Assembly: GCF_949987515.2 (NCBI RefSeq)
Contig: NC_082696.1
Coordinates: forward strand, 34,266,431-34,330,430
Source: Delphinus delphis
Lineage: Eukaryota > Chordata > Mammalia > Artiodactyla > Delphinidae
DNA: 64,000 nucleotides
Reading direction: 5' to 3'
The first letter of the stretch is position 1, and every line of letters starts with the position of its first letter. Of the stretch, positions 11,280-23,399 are shown piece by piece. The notes under the pieces are model-generated. The model was not told where the DNA came from. It did not search any database and worked only from the letters and a program-made list of their open reading frames with translations. The translations under genes and the position numbers were made by a program.

Positions 11280-14200
11280 CCTAGGTTCTTCAGAAACATT
11301 TTTTTTCTTTTCGATTCCATATATATGTGTTAGCATACGGTATTTGTTTTTCTCTTTCTGACTTACTTCATTCCGTATGACAGACTCTAGGTCCTTCCAC
11401 CTCACTACATATAACTCAATTTCATTTCTTTTTATGGCTGAGTAATATTCCATTGTATATATGTGTCACATCTTCTTTATCCATTCATCTGTCGATGGAC
11501 ACTTAGGTTGCTTCCATGTCCTGGCTATTGTAAATAGAGCTGCAATGAACATTGTGGTACATGACTCCTTTTGAATTATGTTTTCTCAGAGTATATGCCC
11601 AGTAGTGGGATTGCTGGGTCATATGGTAGTTCTATCTTTAGTTTATTGAGGAACCTCCGCAATGTTCTCCATAGTGGCTGTATCAATTTACATTCCCACC
11701 AGCAGTGCAAGAGGGTTCCCTTTTCTCCACACCCTCTTCAGTGTTTATTGTTTGTAGATTTTTTGATGATGGCCATTCCGACTGGTGTGAGGTGACACCT
11801 CATTGTAGTTTTGACTTGCATTTCTCTGATGATTAGTGATGTTGAGCATTCTTTCATGTGTTTGTTGGCAATCTCTATACCTTCTTTGGAGAAATGTCTA
11901 TTTAGGTCTTCTGCCCATTTTTGGATTGGGTTGTTTATTTTTCTGATATTGAGCTGCATGAGCTGCGTGTATATTTTGGAGATTAATCCTTTGTCAGTTG
12001 CTTCATCTGCAAATATTTTCTCCTGTTTTGAGGGTTGTATTTTCGTCTCATTTATATTTTCCTTTGCTGTGCAAAAGCTTTTAAGTTTCATTAGGTCCCA
12101 TTTGTTTATTTTTGTTTTTATTTCCCTTTCTCTAGGAGGTGGGTCACAAAGGATCTTGCTGTGATTTATGTCAAAGAGTGTTCTGCCTATGTTTTCCTCT
12201 AAGAGTTTTATAATGTCTAGTCTTACATTTAGGTCTTTAATCCATTTTGAGTTTATTTTTGTGTATGGTGTTAGGGAGTGTTCTAATTTCATACTTTTAC
12301 ATGTAGCTGTCCAGTTTTCCCAGCACCACTTATGGAAGAGGCTGTCTTTTCTCCATTGTATATTCTTGCTTCCTTTATCAAACATAAGGTAACCATATGT
12401 GCGTGGGTTTATCTGTGGGCTTTCTATCCTTTCTATCCTATCCTATATCCTTTCATTGATATATATTTCTGTTTTTGTGCCAGTACCATATTATCTTGAT
12501 TACCATAGCTTTGTAGTATAGTCTGAAGTCTGGGAGCCTGATTCCTCCAGCTCTATTTTTCTTTCTCAAGATTGCTTTGGCTATTCGTGGTCTTTTGTGT
12601 TTCCATACAAATTGTGAAAACTTTTGTTCTAGATCTGTGAAAAATGCCATTGGTAGTTTGTTAGGGATTGCATTGAATCTGTAGATTGCTTTGGGTAGTA
12701 TAATCATTTTCACAGTGTTGATTCTTCCAATCCAAGAACATGGTATATCTCTCCATCTGTTTGTATGGTCTTTAATTTCTTTCATCAGTGTCTTACAGTT
12801 TTCTGCATACAGGTTTTTTGTCTCCTTAGATAGACAAAAGGTATTTTATTCTTTTTGTTGCAATGGTAAATGAGAGTGTTTCCTTAATTTCTCTTTCAGA
12901 TTTTTCATCATTAGTATATAGGAATGGAAGAAATTTCTGTGCATTAATTATGTATCCTATTACTTTACCAAATTCATTGATTAGCTCTAGTAGTTTTCTG
13001 GTAGCATCTTTAGGATTCTCTATGTATAGTATCATGTCATCTGCAAACAGTGACAGCTTTACTTCTACTTTTCTGATTTGGATTCCTTTTATTTCTTTTT
13101 CTTCTCTAATTGCTGTGGCTAAAACTTCCAAAACTATGTTGAATAAGAGTGGTGAGAGTGGGCAACCTTGTCTTGTTCCTGATCTTAGAGGAAATGGTTT
13201 CAGTTTTTCACCATTGAGAACGATGCTGGCTGTGGGTTTGTCATCTATGACCTTCATTATGTTGAGGTAAGTTCCCTCTATGCCTACTTTCTGGAGGGTT
13301 TTTTATCATAAATGACTGTTGAATTTTGTTGAAAGCTTTTTCTGCCTCTATTGAGATGATCTTGTGGTTTTTATTCTTCAGTTAGTTAATATGGTGTATC
13401 ACATTGATTGGTTTGCGTATATTGAAGAATCCTTGCATCCTGGGATAAACCCCACTTGATCATGTTGTCTGATCCTTTTAATGTGCTGTTGGATTCTGTT
13501 TGCTAGTATTTTGTTGAGGATTTTTGCATCAATGTTCATTAGTGATATTGGCCTGTAGTTTTCTTTTCTTGTGACATCTTTGTCTGGTTTTGGTATCAGG
13601 GTGATGGTGGCCTCGTAGAATGAGTTTGGGAGTGTTCCTCCCTCTGCTATATTTTGGAAGAGTTTGAGAAGGATCAGTGTTAGTTCTTCTCTAAATGTTT
13701 GATAGAATTCTCCTGTGAAGCCATCTGGTCCTGGGCTTTGGTTTGTTGGAAGATTTTTAATCACAGTTTCAATTTCAGTGCTTGTGATTGGTCTGTTCAT
13801 ATTTTCTATTTCTTCCTGATTCCGTCTTGTCAGGTTGTGCATTTCTAAGAATTTGTCCATTTCTTCCAGGTTGTCCATTTTATTGGCATATCATTGCTTG
13901 TAGTAATCTCTCATGATCCTTTGTATTTCTGCAGTGTTAGTTGTTACTTTTCCTTTTTCATTTCTAATTCTATTGATCTGAGTCTTCTCCCTTTTTTTCT
14001 TGATAAGTCTGGCTAATGGTTTATCAATTTTGTTTATCTTCTCAAAGAACCAGCTTTTAGTTTTATTGATCTTTGCTATTGTTTCCATCATTTTTTTCAT
14101 CTATTTCTCATCTGATATTTATGATTTCTTTCCTTCTGCTCACTTTGGGTTTTTTTTGTTGTTGTTGCCCTTCTTTCTCTGATTGTTTTAGGTGTAAGGT

Positions 14201-15147
14201 TAGGGTGTTTATTTGAGAAATATCTTGTTTCTTGAGGTACGATTGTATTGCTATAAACTTCCCTCTTAAAACTACTTTTGCTGCCTCCCATTGGTTTCGG
14301 GTCATTGTGTTTTCATTGTCATTTGTGTCTAGGTATTTTTTGATTTTCTCTTTTATTTCTTCAGTGATCTCTTTGTTATTTAGTAGTGTATTATTTAGCC
14401 TCCATGTGTTTGTATTTTTTACAGATTTTTTCCTGTAATTGATATCTCATCTCATAGTGTTGTGGTCAGAAAAGATACTTGATATGATTTCAATATTCTT
14501 AAATTTACCAAGGCTTGATTTGTGACCCAAGATATCATCTATCCTGGAGAATATTCCATGAGCACTTGAGAAGAGAGTGTATTCTGTTGTTTTTGGATAG
14601 AATGTCCTATAAATATCAATTAAGTCCATCTTGTTTAATGTATCATTTAAAGCTTGTGTTTCCTTATTTATTTTCATTTTGGATGATCTGTCCATTGGTG
14701 AAATTGGGTGTTAAAGTCCCCTACTATGATTCTGTTACTGTTGATTTCCCCTTTTATGGCTGTTAGCCTTTGCCTTATGTGTTGAGGTGCTCCTATGTTG
14801 CGTGCATAAATATTTACAATTGTTGTATCTTCTTCTTGGATTGATCCCTTGATCATTATGCAGTGTCCTTCTTTGTCCCTTGTAATAGTCTTTGTTTTAA
14901 AGTCTATTTTGTCTGATATGAGAATTGCTACTCCAGCTTTCTTTTGATTTCCATTTGCATGGAATATCTTTTTCCATCCCCTCACTTTCAGTTTGTATGT
15001 GTCCCTAGGTCTGAACTGGGTCTCTTGTAGACAGCATATATTCAGCTCTTGTTTTTGTATCCATTCAGCCAGTCTATGTATTTTGGTTGGAGCATTTAAT
15101 CCATTTACATTTAAGGTAATTATTGATATGTATGTTCCTATTACCAT
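11280..15147 (-). pseudogene. L1 ORF2 remnant (endonuclease-reverse transcriptase)
   Basis: ORF2 encodes the nicking endonuclease and reverse transcriptase that perform target-primed reverse transcription. The N-terminal piece (14674-15147) has the endonuclease blocks TLNVNGLNAP, CLQETQF and VGDFNT. The next piece (14447-14695) has the FSDHN block. The reverse-transcriptase pieces show [13 protein letters not shown] and [18 protein letters not shown] (13399-13878), and [12 protein letters not shown] and the catalytic FADDM (12826-13257). C-terminal pieces follow at 12453-12785, 11738-12385 and 11280-11453. At least seven frame breaks or stops separate the pieces, so no functional enzyme can be made. 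Confidence 0.92.
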
Positions 15148-15329
15148 TTTCTTATTTGTTTTGGGTTTGTTATTGTAGGTCGTTTCCTTCTGTTGTGTTT
15201 CCTGCCCAGAGAAGTTCCTTTAGCATTTGTTGTAAAGCTGGTTTGGTGGTGCTTAATTCTTTTAACTTTTGCTTTCCTGTAAAGGTTTTAATTTCTCTGT
15301 TGAATCTGCATGAGATCCTTCCTGGGTAG

Positions 15330-16100
15330 AGTTATATTGGTTGTAGGTTTTTCCCTTTCATCACTTTAAATATGTTCTGCCCCTCTCTTCTGACTTGCAG
15401 AGTTTCTGCTGAAAGATCAGCTGTTAACCTTATGGGGATTCCCTGGTATGTTATTTGTTGTTTTTCCCATGCTGCTTTTAATATTTTTTCTTTGTATTTA
15501 ATTTTTGATAGTTTGATTAATATGTGTCTTGGCATGTTTCCCCTTGGATTTATCCTGTATGGAACTCTCTGCCCTTTCTGGACTTTATTGACTATTTCCT
15601 TTCCTATATTAGGGCAGGAATATAGGAAATAATCTCTTCAAATATTTTCTCAGTCCCTTTCTTTTTCTCTTCTTTTTCTGAGACCCCTATAATTCGAATG
15701 TTGGTTCCTTTAATGTTGTCCCAGAGGTCTCTAAGACTGTTCTCAGTTTTTTTCATTCTTTTTTCTTTATTCTGCTCTGTAGTAGTTATTTCCACTATTT
15801 TTTCTTCCAGGTCACTTATCCGTTTTCTGCCTCAGTTATTCTGCTATTGATTCCTTCTAGAGAATTTTTAAGTTCATTTATTGTGTTGTTCATCATTGTT
15901 TGTTTGCTCTTTAGTTCTTGTAGGTCCTTGTTAAACATTTCTTGTATTTTCTCCATTCTATTTCCAAGATTTTGCATCATCTTTACTATCATTACTATGA
16001 ATTCTTTTTCAGGTAGACTGCCTATTTCATCTTCATTTGTTTGGTCTGGTGGATTTTTCCCTTGTTCCTTCATCTGCTGTGTGTTTCTCTGTCTTCTCAT
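15330..16100 (-). pseudogene. L1 ORF1 remnant
   Basis: ORF1 encodes the RNA-binding, nucleic-acid chaperone protein of the L1 ribonucleoprotein. The first open piece (15816-16100) starts at a methionine and shows the typical N-terminal block QQMKEQGKNPPDQTNEDEIG followed by a heptad-rich coiled-coil segment. Two further pieces (15604-15795 and 15332-15535) lie in other frames, the last corresponding to the C-terminal region (RHILIKLSK, LTADLSAETLQ). Stops and frameshifts separate them, so the gene is dead. Confidence 0.85.
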
Positions 16101-17228
16101 TTTGTTTAACTTACTGTGTTTGGGGTCTCCTTTTTGCAGGTGCAGGTTTGTAGTTCCCGTTGTTTTTGGTGTCTGCCCCCAGTGGCTAAGGTTGTTTCAG
16201 TAGGTTGTGTAGGCTTCCTGATGGAGGGGACTAGTGCCTGTGTTCTGATTGATGAGGCTGGATCTTGTCTTTCTGGTGGGTAGGACCACATCTGGTGGTG
16301 TGTTTTGGGATGTCTGTGACCTTTTTATGATTTTAGGCAGCCTCTCTGCTAACGGGAGGGGTTGTGCTCCTGTCTTGCTAGTTTTTTGGTATAGTGTGTC
16401 CAGCAGTGTAGCTTGCTGGTCGTTGAATGGAGCTGGGGCTTAGTGCTGAGCTGGAGATCTGTGGGAGAGCTTTTGCTGTTTGGTATTACATGGAGCTGGG
16501 AGGTCTCTGGTGGACCAGTGTCCTGAATTCAGCTCTCCCACCTCAGAGGCATAGGCCTGACACCTGGCCAGAGCATCAAGACCCTGTCAGCCACACAGCT
16601 CAGAAGAAAAGTGAGAAAAAAAGAAAGAAAGAAAATAAATTTATTAAAATAAAAAAATTATTAAAAATAAAAACATTAAAATGTAATTTTAAAAAAAGGA
16701 AAGAAAGAAGAGAGCCACCAAACCACAAAACAAATCCACCAATTATAACAAGCACTAAAAACTATACTGAAAAAAAAAAAGGACAGACAGAACCCTAGGA
16801 CAAATGGTAAAGGCAAAGCTATACAGACAAAATCACACAAAGAATCATACACATACACACTCACAAAAAGAGAAAAAGGAAAAAAAATATATCTTTTGGG
16901 AAGTCTGAGGTCTTCTGCCAGCTTTCAGTACATGTTCTGTAGGAGTTGTTCCACATGTAGATGTATTTCTGATGTGTTTGTGGGCAGGCAGGTGATTTCC
17001 ACGTCTTACTCCTCCGCCATCTTGAAGGTTTCTCCCAGGCTTCTTTATAACGCTAGTTTAACTAGTGCCTTCTCTAGGGCAGTGTTTAATAGCTTCTTCT
17101 GTTAAATGCTTCTATTTTTGCTGGTGATTCTCAGCTGAATCAGATCCATTGCTTTCTGCTAGTGTTGGAGGATCTCCTGCAGAGTCAGAGGGTGGCTGTG
17201 GCTCACCACAGGGACAATGGCACTCTCA
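16101..17228 (-). promoter_or_regulatory. L1 5' UTR (internal promoter region)
   Basis: This is the 5' UTR of the L1 above. It contains the CAAGATGGCGGAGGAGTAAG start block (about 17010-17030), a block shared with the orphan 5' UTR at 56346, and a T-rich (sense strand) low-complexity section at 16610-16900. L1 5' UTRs of this kind normally hold an internal RNA polymerase II promoter. Whether this copy is active cannot be judged from sequence. Confidence 0.7.
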
Positions 17229-17365
17229 ATCTTAATGTTTAAACCTCAGATTTTCCTTTATGATGGGAAACAAAGCATACGGCACTTCTCTATTAAAACT
17301 ATTTTGGGAATTAGACAATATTCTATTTTAAAGACCTTGACTGAATGACTGAATATGTGTTATCA

Positions 17366-17598
17366 AGAGTTTGGTATTTTAGGGCTTCCCTGGTGGCGCA
17401 CTGGTTGAGAGTCCACCTGCCGACGCAGGGGATACGGGTTCGTGCCGCGGTCCGGGAGGATCCCACATGCCGCGGAGCGGCTGGGTCCGTAGGCCATGGC
17501 CACTGGGCCTGCACGTCCGGAGCCTGTGCTCCGCAACGGGAGAGGCCACAACAGTGAGACGCCCACGTACCGCAAAAAAAAAAGAGTTTGGTACTTTA
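17366..17598 (+). mobile_element. CHR-type tRNA-derived SINE with target duplication
   Basis: The SINE body (17382-17582) begins GGGCTTCCCTGGTGGCGCA, has an internal pol III B-box-like GGTTCGTGCC, and ends in an A-tail. It is flanked by a 16-bp direct repeat, AGAGTTTGGTATTTTA (17366-17381) and AGAGTTTGGTACTTTA (17583-17598), with one mismatch. The short GC-rich body without the long ACAACTACTGAGCC region is the form typical of cetacean genomes. It is relatively young. Confidence 0.95.
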
Positions 17599-18334
17599 GA
17601 AATAATAAAATGTATCCTTGTTTCTCAATTTAAAAAAATGTGGACTTCAGTAATTCACTGTTATCCTAGATAATGTGTAATTCTAAGCACAATAATTACT
17701 TTTACTCCTAAGGACTAAATAAATCACTGTTTAAGATATTGGATAATTTCAAACTGGTAATCCTAAAATCTGGTATATCTTTTGTTCTTCTACTTAACAT
17801 CAATGCAGATTTTTCATAATGTAAACAAAATAATGACACCAGTAGAATTTCCCTTACATTTCCAAGGAATACTGTTTTCAGTTTAGAAATACTGACAGCC
17901 TAAAGTAAAACGTTATAAGATTGCTCTTCATTTTATAGCAACCTATTTCCCTCCTTTTGGAAGGCTTAAATGTTTAAGAATATGCTGGAAGAAGAACCGC
18001 AGTCATTTCATTCTTTGAACAATTCTGAAATATCATTTCCTATTAGGCAGTTGTGTGAGTACTGACAGCCTTGCCCCTCATCTTCCCTAGAGGTTAATTT
18101 ATTTCCTGCAGTGCTTGCTTTTCTTGGAAAATCTGACTCGTCAGCCTTCACCAATGGGCGATCTCATCAGCAGAATGTTAATTATAAAATCAAAACAATA
18201 TACCACACTGAAAGGGAAAAACAACTCTCCAGGCAATGCAACCTTTTCTTTTCTTTTCTTTCCACTTCGTTCTCTCCTCAGTCTGTGGCTGGACAGGAAC
18301 ATTATCCCCTAGGGAAACATTTGGCGAGACGGTG
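17599..18334. other. Unique DNA, no gene seen
   Basis: An open frame of 110 codons (18111-18443) runs into the neighbouring MIR and has no recognisable motif. I see no other feature. Confidence 0.5.
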
Positions 18335-18540
18335 GGGTATAGAGGAAATGTGCAGGCTTTGCCACCAGACAGACCCAAGACCAAACTCTAATTCAAAGAA
18401 TGTTGAATTTCTTTGGGATTTTGTTTCTTTATCTGTAAAATAAAGATAAAAATACCTGCCTCACATGAAATTTTATGAGACTGGCACAGTGTAGACACTA
18501 GAAAATTATTCGTATTATTATTATAGCCTTCATTTAGCAC
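18335..18540 (+). mobile_element. MIR SINE
   Basis: MIR landmarks run in order: CTTTGCCACCAGACAGACC, a degraded TTCAAA block, TTTGTTTCTTTATCTGTAAAAT, ATACCTGCCTCACA and GGCACAGTGTAGACAC. Confidence 0.7.
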
Positions 18541-19788
18541 CTACTGCATATTGATTGCTGTGGCATAATATTAACCATGTCTCATATTAGTTTATAAAGG
18601 AATCTATTAGAAATTTGAAGAAATATATCTTTCAGCTTTAGGAGTTAGGCATATGAGACCAAGACACCTTATTGAGGTAGCCTAGTTGAAGTCTTGTCTT
18701 ACCCTTCATTTCCTTTCTCTTTTCATAACTACTCATTTTTTTCATAATGCTCACTAGATACTTATGAAATTATTTTTTCACCAATAAGTTCTTTAAAAAC
18801 TTCAAAAGCTATTTGCTAATAGTTTTAGGTCTATCTATTCAGACTTGAAACTGCATTTGAGTTTATTAAAAATTATTTTCTCTAAAATAAAAATTGTCAA
18901 TTTCTGTTTGATTCAGTCTCAGAAATAAAACTTTGGTGAGTTAAATCTTGAGACAAAGAAGATTGTCAGCAAAGATTGTGGCAGCAAAGTAGAGATAAAG
19001 TTGAGAGATAACCAAATGAAGAAACAAAATCAATTATTTTAAGCCCAGAATGATCATTATTTCAGTAGTATGATTATGATTAACAAGTTTAAGTAAATAT
19101 CTTATTTCTCCCATGTGATTTTATGATTTGTGTGCAATACTAGAAAGAAAAGCAATTGAAGCATTAGATGATAAAACAGAAAAAGGGATGTCATGCTGTA
19201 AACCCATAACAACTGAGACCTGATACAGGGCTCCTACAGGAGACAGGAGCTCTGTGCGTGGAGTGCAAATTACGATAGGTACAATTCTTTCACATGGCAA
19301 AATAATATTTTTCTTAAGACCAGTGACAGTATCTTAACTTGGGTAGAACAAGGGATTGGATCGATATGGTGACCTCTGTCTTTCACCTTTATGGAGTCAC
19401 GTGCAAATCATTGATTGATCCTTTTTAATGGTAAACGCATTTTTTGAAACTGTGGAGTTTTCCTATAAATAATAAGTTCTTGAGCCTCTCCCCAATTTCC
19501 TAATTTTCCTTATTAATAACTTCAATATTATCGTTTTAAATTTCCTTTCCCTTTTTTTTTCTAAACTTTTTTCTTATTGGCAAGTGACAATCTTTTTTTT
19601 AATCCATTATTTCAGTCAATTCTGGTTCTTACTTCATTCATGAGACCCATCTTTATTTTGACCAATGAATTAAGCAAAGCAAAAAGGAACTGATGACTTT
19701 CAAAATTTATCTCAGTGAGTCTCTAAGTTCTTGTGCATAAAAATTCACTTAATGAGTATGTTAAAAATACATATTCTTGGGATGTGCT
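18541..19788. other. Unique AT-rich DNA
   Basis: I see no gene or confident repeat here. Confidence 0.5.
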
Positions 19789-20121
19789 CTCTAGAGTGGG
19801 GTTGGCAATCTCTGGTGGTGGGTCAAATCTGTCCCATTGCCTGTTATTGTACTGCCCCCAAGCTAAAAATATTTGTTTTTTTTTTTTAAGTTGAAAAAAA
19901 AAATATTTTCTGACACATGAAAATTATTTGAAATTCAAATTTCAATGTTTACATAAAGTTTGATTGGACCACAGCCATGCTTATTCATTTACACATTGCC
20001 TGTGGCTGCTTGTGTGCTGTATCAGCAGAACTGAGTAGTTTTGACAGAGACCATATGCAAAGCCTAAAATTTTTACTGTCTGGCCCTCTAGAGGACAAGT
20101 TTGCTAACCTCTGCTCTAGAG
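19789..20121. mobile_element. hAT-type non-autonomous DNA transposon with 8-bp TSD
   Basis: The 317-bp element (19797-20113) has terminal inverted repeats: TGGGGTTGGCAAT at the left and GTTTGCTAACCTCTG at the right (consensus CAGGGGTYGGCAAAC). It is bounded by a perfect 8-bp duplication, CTCTAGAG (19789-19796 and 20114-20121), the length expected of hAT transposases. Internal blocks such as GATTGGACCACAGCCATGC and GTAGTTTTGACAGAGACC match a common mammalian MITE. No transposase is encoded. The exact subfamily name is not certain. Confidence 0.85.
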
Positions 20122-20239
20122 AATCTGATTCAGAAGTTCCGAGAAAGGAACTAGGAATTGCTTTCAACGTGTTTTTTGGGTGATTGTGATACAGGGATCT
20201 TTGATGACACTTTGAAAGGTAATGCAGTAGAAGAATTGT

Positions 20240-20965
20240 GAACAACCTGTCTCTTCTTCTCCCTTTCTCTTCATCACACCCACTCCATCAGCAAACCCTA
20301 TTGGCTTTATCCTCAAACAGTATCTAGAATTTGTCTATTTTTTACCTTGTTCACTGCTATCAACCTAGTCCAAGCCATCCTCATTTTTCATCTGGATTCT
20401 TGTTATTGACTTCCTAACCAGTCAGTCTTCTTCTGCCCTTGCCTCAGTATTGTCCATTCTCAACATGACAGCCAGAGTGAATGTGTTAAAACCTTAGTCA
20501 TGTCATGTAACTCTTTTCTTCAAAGTCCTCCAGTGGTCTCTCTACTTCTCTTTTCTCTCTATTCTAGCTACATTGGCTTCCCACTCTTCCTCAGAAACGC
20601 TAGGGGTGCTCCATCTTCAACACCAACACAGGCTATTTTCTCTAAGTGGTATAGTCTTCCCCCCAGAGATCTACATGGCTTTTATCTTTGTCTCATTTAG
20701 GTCTTTCCTTAGCCATTACCTTCTCGGCGATTCCTTCCATACACACCTTATTTAAAATTGTAATCTCTTTATCTGGGACTACCAATCTCCCTTATGCCAG
20801 CTAACATGCTACACACTTTGCTTCTTTATTTTGATTGTGAGCCACTTTCCCCACATGAGGGCACCATGAGGACAGGAATTTTTATCCATTTGCTCTATCT
20901 TTAGATTTAAAAGAGTTCCTGGCTTACTGTGGGTTCTCAATAAATATTTCTTGAATAGCGAAATG
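20240..20965 (+). mobile_element. L2 LINE 3' region
   Basis: The order of L2 3' landmarks is clear: ACATGACAGCCAGAGTGA, CTCCAGTGGTCTC, CATTAGGTCTTTCC-like text, GAGGGCACCATGAGGACAGG and the terminal GTGGGTTCTCAATAAATATT. It is the 3' end of an ancient L2, with no usable open frame. Short frames on both strands are incidental. Confidence 0.8.
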
Positions 20966-22344
20966 AACCCCAAACTCCCATTCTGTACTGGACAGATAAT
21001 GTATGACACTTATCATACATGCAGAAACAGTTGCCAGGGGTATAAATATACGAGTCATCTTTGAAAAATGATGTAATATCTTGTAACCACCACAGATGAG
21101 AAGAAGAATAAAGCAGCTATTAACTTGTATCATTTGTTTTTTCAATCTCAACCAATAACTTAGTTACAAAAGATGCTAAGGGAAAGAAAGTAGAGGATGG
21201 GTACAAATATTAAAATGGGTACATGGATGAAAATTCAGTTGAAAATGTTTGGAAGAGATTTCAGGAAGTTTCACAAACAAGCTGCTTCCTAAAGCAGGTA
21301 GATGTGCTTACTGCAAGTTTTACTGTTCACCATCAGGTTGAGCAATTTGAGGACAGTGGCACTCAAAGTTCCCAAAAGGGAAAATGTAGGGTGTGACTAG
21401 CCTTGGTTCAAGTAACTGTTTAGGAAACACCAGCTTTATAAGAGAATGTAAAGCATTTTTAGATATAGCTGAACAGGATTCCTCAAAAATAAGATGAAAT
21501 GGAGATTTTCTTTGACTTAATACTCTCATTCAAAAAATTACTCATCTAATTTTATAGTATTTTTAAAGCTTAATTTTGTGGATTAAACAGTAGTCTGTTC
21601 TTACAAAGATATAGATTTTGACTATGGAAGGATATTTTTACTATCAAAGAATACATTTTAGAGAGAAAAACAAAATGAAACAAAATAAAACTTCATTCTC
21701 TATCTGTTCTTCTTTGAAGTATTTGGCTTGATCTCCAGGGAACTGAGTGTACATGATTCCATGTCCCTCAGTTAATATGATCATCTAAGTAACTATGAAT
21801 ATTCAAAAGTAATCAGTCAATATTCAATTCAAAGTAAGAAACATCACCTCCAAGTTAAGTTTGTGACATTTCCAAAGGAGTGGTCGATGAATGCCAAAAG
21901 ATTTGAGGGCTTTAGATCAATTTGAATTTTAAAACCTAAATAATTGTCAGAGAAATCAGTTCTTTCACATTTTGAGATTTCTTCAAAGTTAATACAATAA
22001 AGAACAAAGTTTCTATGCAATGTGAAGTCAGCTTTGCTGACCACTAAAGCACAGGCGTTATTTAGGGGATCCCTACCCTGGGTGGAAGATTGGGCTAGAT
22101 CAGGCAGGGAGAGGCAACTTATAAGGTCCCTTCCAAAACTAAGATTGTTTAAATCCTATTATTTTATATTGAGATAATCTAATTATTCTACTCCCTCACC
22201 TCCCATTTTTCTGCTTAACCCTGTACTATCTTAAATCAGTTTATTGACAAGGGAGAGTGAGACTAATAACTGTCAAGATGACAGATTGAACTTTCAAACT
22301 ACAGGCTTATAATAGTTTTATGTGAATAGAGCTAGTAATAGCAA
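20966..22344. other. Unique DNA, no gene seen
   Basis: Only short random frames (60-75 codons) are present. A block near 22100-22150 (AAGGTCCCTTCCAAAACTAAGATT) resembles an ancient CR1/L3-type repeat end, but this is not firm. Confidence 0.45.
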
Positions 22345-22725
22345 GTAATATTTCTGTTGCACTTTACGTTTCACAAAGCACTTGCAGGTCCTTTATTTCA
22401 TTTGATGTTTCCTCAACTCTGTGATTCAGTTATTACTACCAAAGCTCGTTCATTGGTAAGAAAATGGAATTCAGAGATTCCTCAAGATGCGCAGCGAGTG
22501 TGTCTTAGAATCAGGAGTCAGATGGAGTTCTTCAGATTGTGTCTCTGTACTACAATATATCTGTTTCATTTGCCCTCCCCACCTCTCCCCTCAGGAAAAG
22601 CAACGCTGTGAGGGGAAAATTCGGTTGTTATCCCTTTATGCAGATAAAGGCACAAAGATAGTAAATGGTAGAAGTGGGAATTAAATCTGGGCATACTGCC
22701 TAAAAATCCTGTGTTCTTTCAGCTG
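22345..22725 (-). mobile_element. MIR SINE remnant(s), minus strand
   Basis: The left part has an ACTTTACGTTTCACAAAGCAC block. The right part reads as reverse-strand MIR (CCCTTTATGCAGATAAAGGC, AATGGTAGAAGTGGGAATTA). The middle is not MIR-like, so this may be two fragments or one interrupted copy. Confidence 0.5.
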
Positions 22726-23089
22726 TAATATACATTCTACAGTGTGTAGTTTTATTGCTGTTTGTGATAAAAGAAAGACCTGAAAATCTAAAGGCAACAG
22801 TTGGGGATAGCGGATGATGAGGAGAGAGAATGAAATCAAGGAAAGCATGGGATCCAGCAATCTTCCTCTCATTGGACCCCACCTCCCAGCCCCCAGCACC
22901 ACTTAGCACTGAGGGGAGATGTTAACAGAGGAAAGTAAATTCAGGCTCTTTAGGGGAATTAACATGATGTGCTGAGAAGTTCTACTTCTTTCTGCTTTGA
23001 CATCCCCTTTCTTCTTTCCCAGTTATTCTATGAGCTCCTCAGAGGTCACGAAACTGTATATTTTGTCTTTATATTTCACACATATAGTA

Positions 23090-23295
23090 AAAATAGCTAA
23101 CAGTTGGTGAGACAGTAAACCTCTTTATTGTAAAATATAAAACTCTTTACATTTATTGACTCATGTAATCTTTGTCATAACCCTATAAAATAAGCATTAT
23201 TATCCCTTCCCCCCTCTTGTTTTCAAAGATGAGGAAATAAGATACGTAAAAGTTAGTTAACTTCCTTAAGGTTATATAGAGCCAGTGTGTAGTAG
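23090..23295 (-). mobile_element. MIR SINE, minus strand
   Basis: Reverse-strand MIR landmarks run in order: ATAGCTAACAGTTGG, CTTTACATTTATTGACTCATG, TCATAACCCTATAAAATAAG, AAAGATGAGGAAATAAG and TTAACTTCCTTAAGGTTATA. Confidence 0.8.
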
Positions 23296-23399
23296 AAAAG
23301 GAAGGAAGGAAGGGAAGAAGAGGAAGAGGGAGGAAAGAGAGAGGAAGGGAGGAAGAAAGGAAGGAAGAAGAGGAGAAGGGAGGGAGGCAGGGAGGAAGT
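23296..23399. repeat. Polypurine (GGAA/GAGG)n tract
   Basis: About 100 bp of almost pure purine on the plus strand (units GGAAGGAA, GGAAGAAGAGG, GGGAGGAAG) directly abuts the MIR above. It is a simple or low-complexity repeat. Confidence 0.9.

Larger units (their letters stand above)
10945..17228 (-). mobile_element. Nearly full-length L1 retrotransposon
   Basis: This minus-strand LINE-1 of about 6.3 kb is inserted with its A-tail at the left (T-rich 10945-10960). In sense order it has a 5' UTR (17228 to 16101), ORF1 (16100 to about 15330), ORF2 (15147 to about 11280) and a 3' UTR. The usual L1 5' start, CTTCAAGATGGCGGAGGAGT, lies at about 17030, but a possible 9-bp target duplication (TCAATCTTA at 10937-10945 and about 17229-17237) would put the true 5' end some 200 bp further upstream. 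Both ORFs are interrupted by stops and frameshifts, so this copy cannot mobilise itself. Divergence is moderate, which indicates a mid-age copy within cetartiodactyl evolution. Confidence 0.92.

Noticed and set aside
11811..12164. Plus-strand frames of 60-135 codons across 11.1-16.8 kb
   Set aside because: They are antisense shadows of the minus-strand L1 ORFs.
17382..17450. Functional tRNA gene
   Set aside because: The tRNA-like A and B boxes belong to the SINE head; no complete cloverleaf with a proper 3' half is present.
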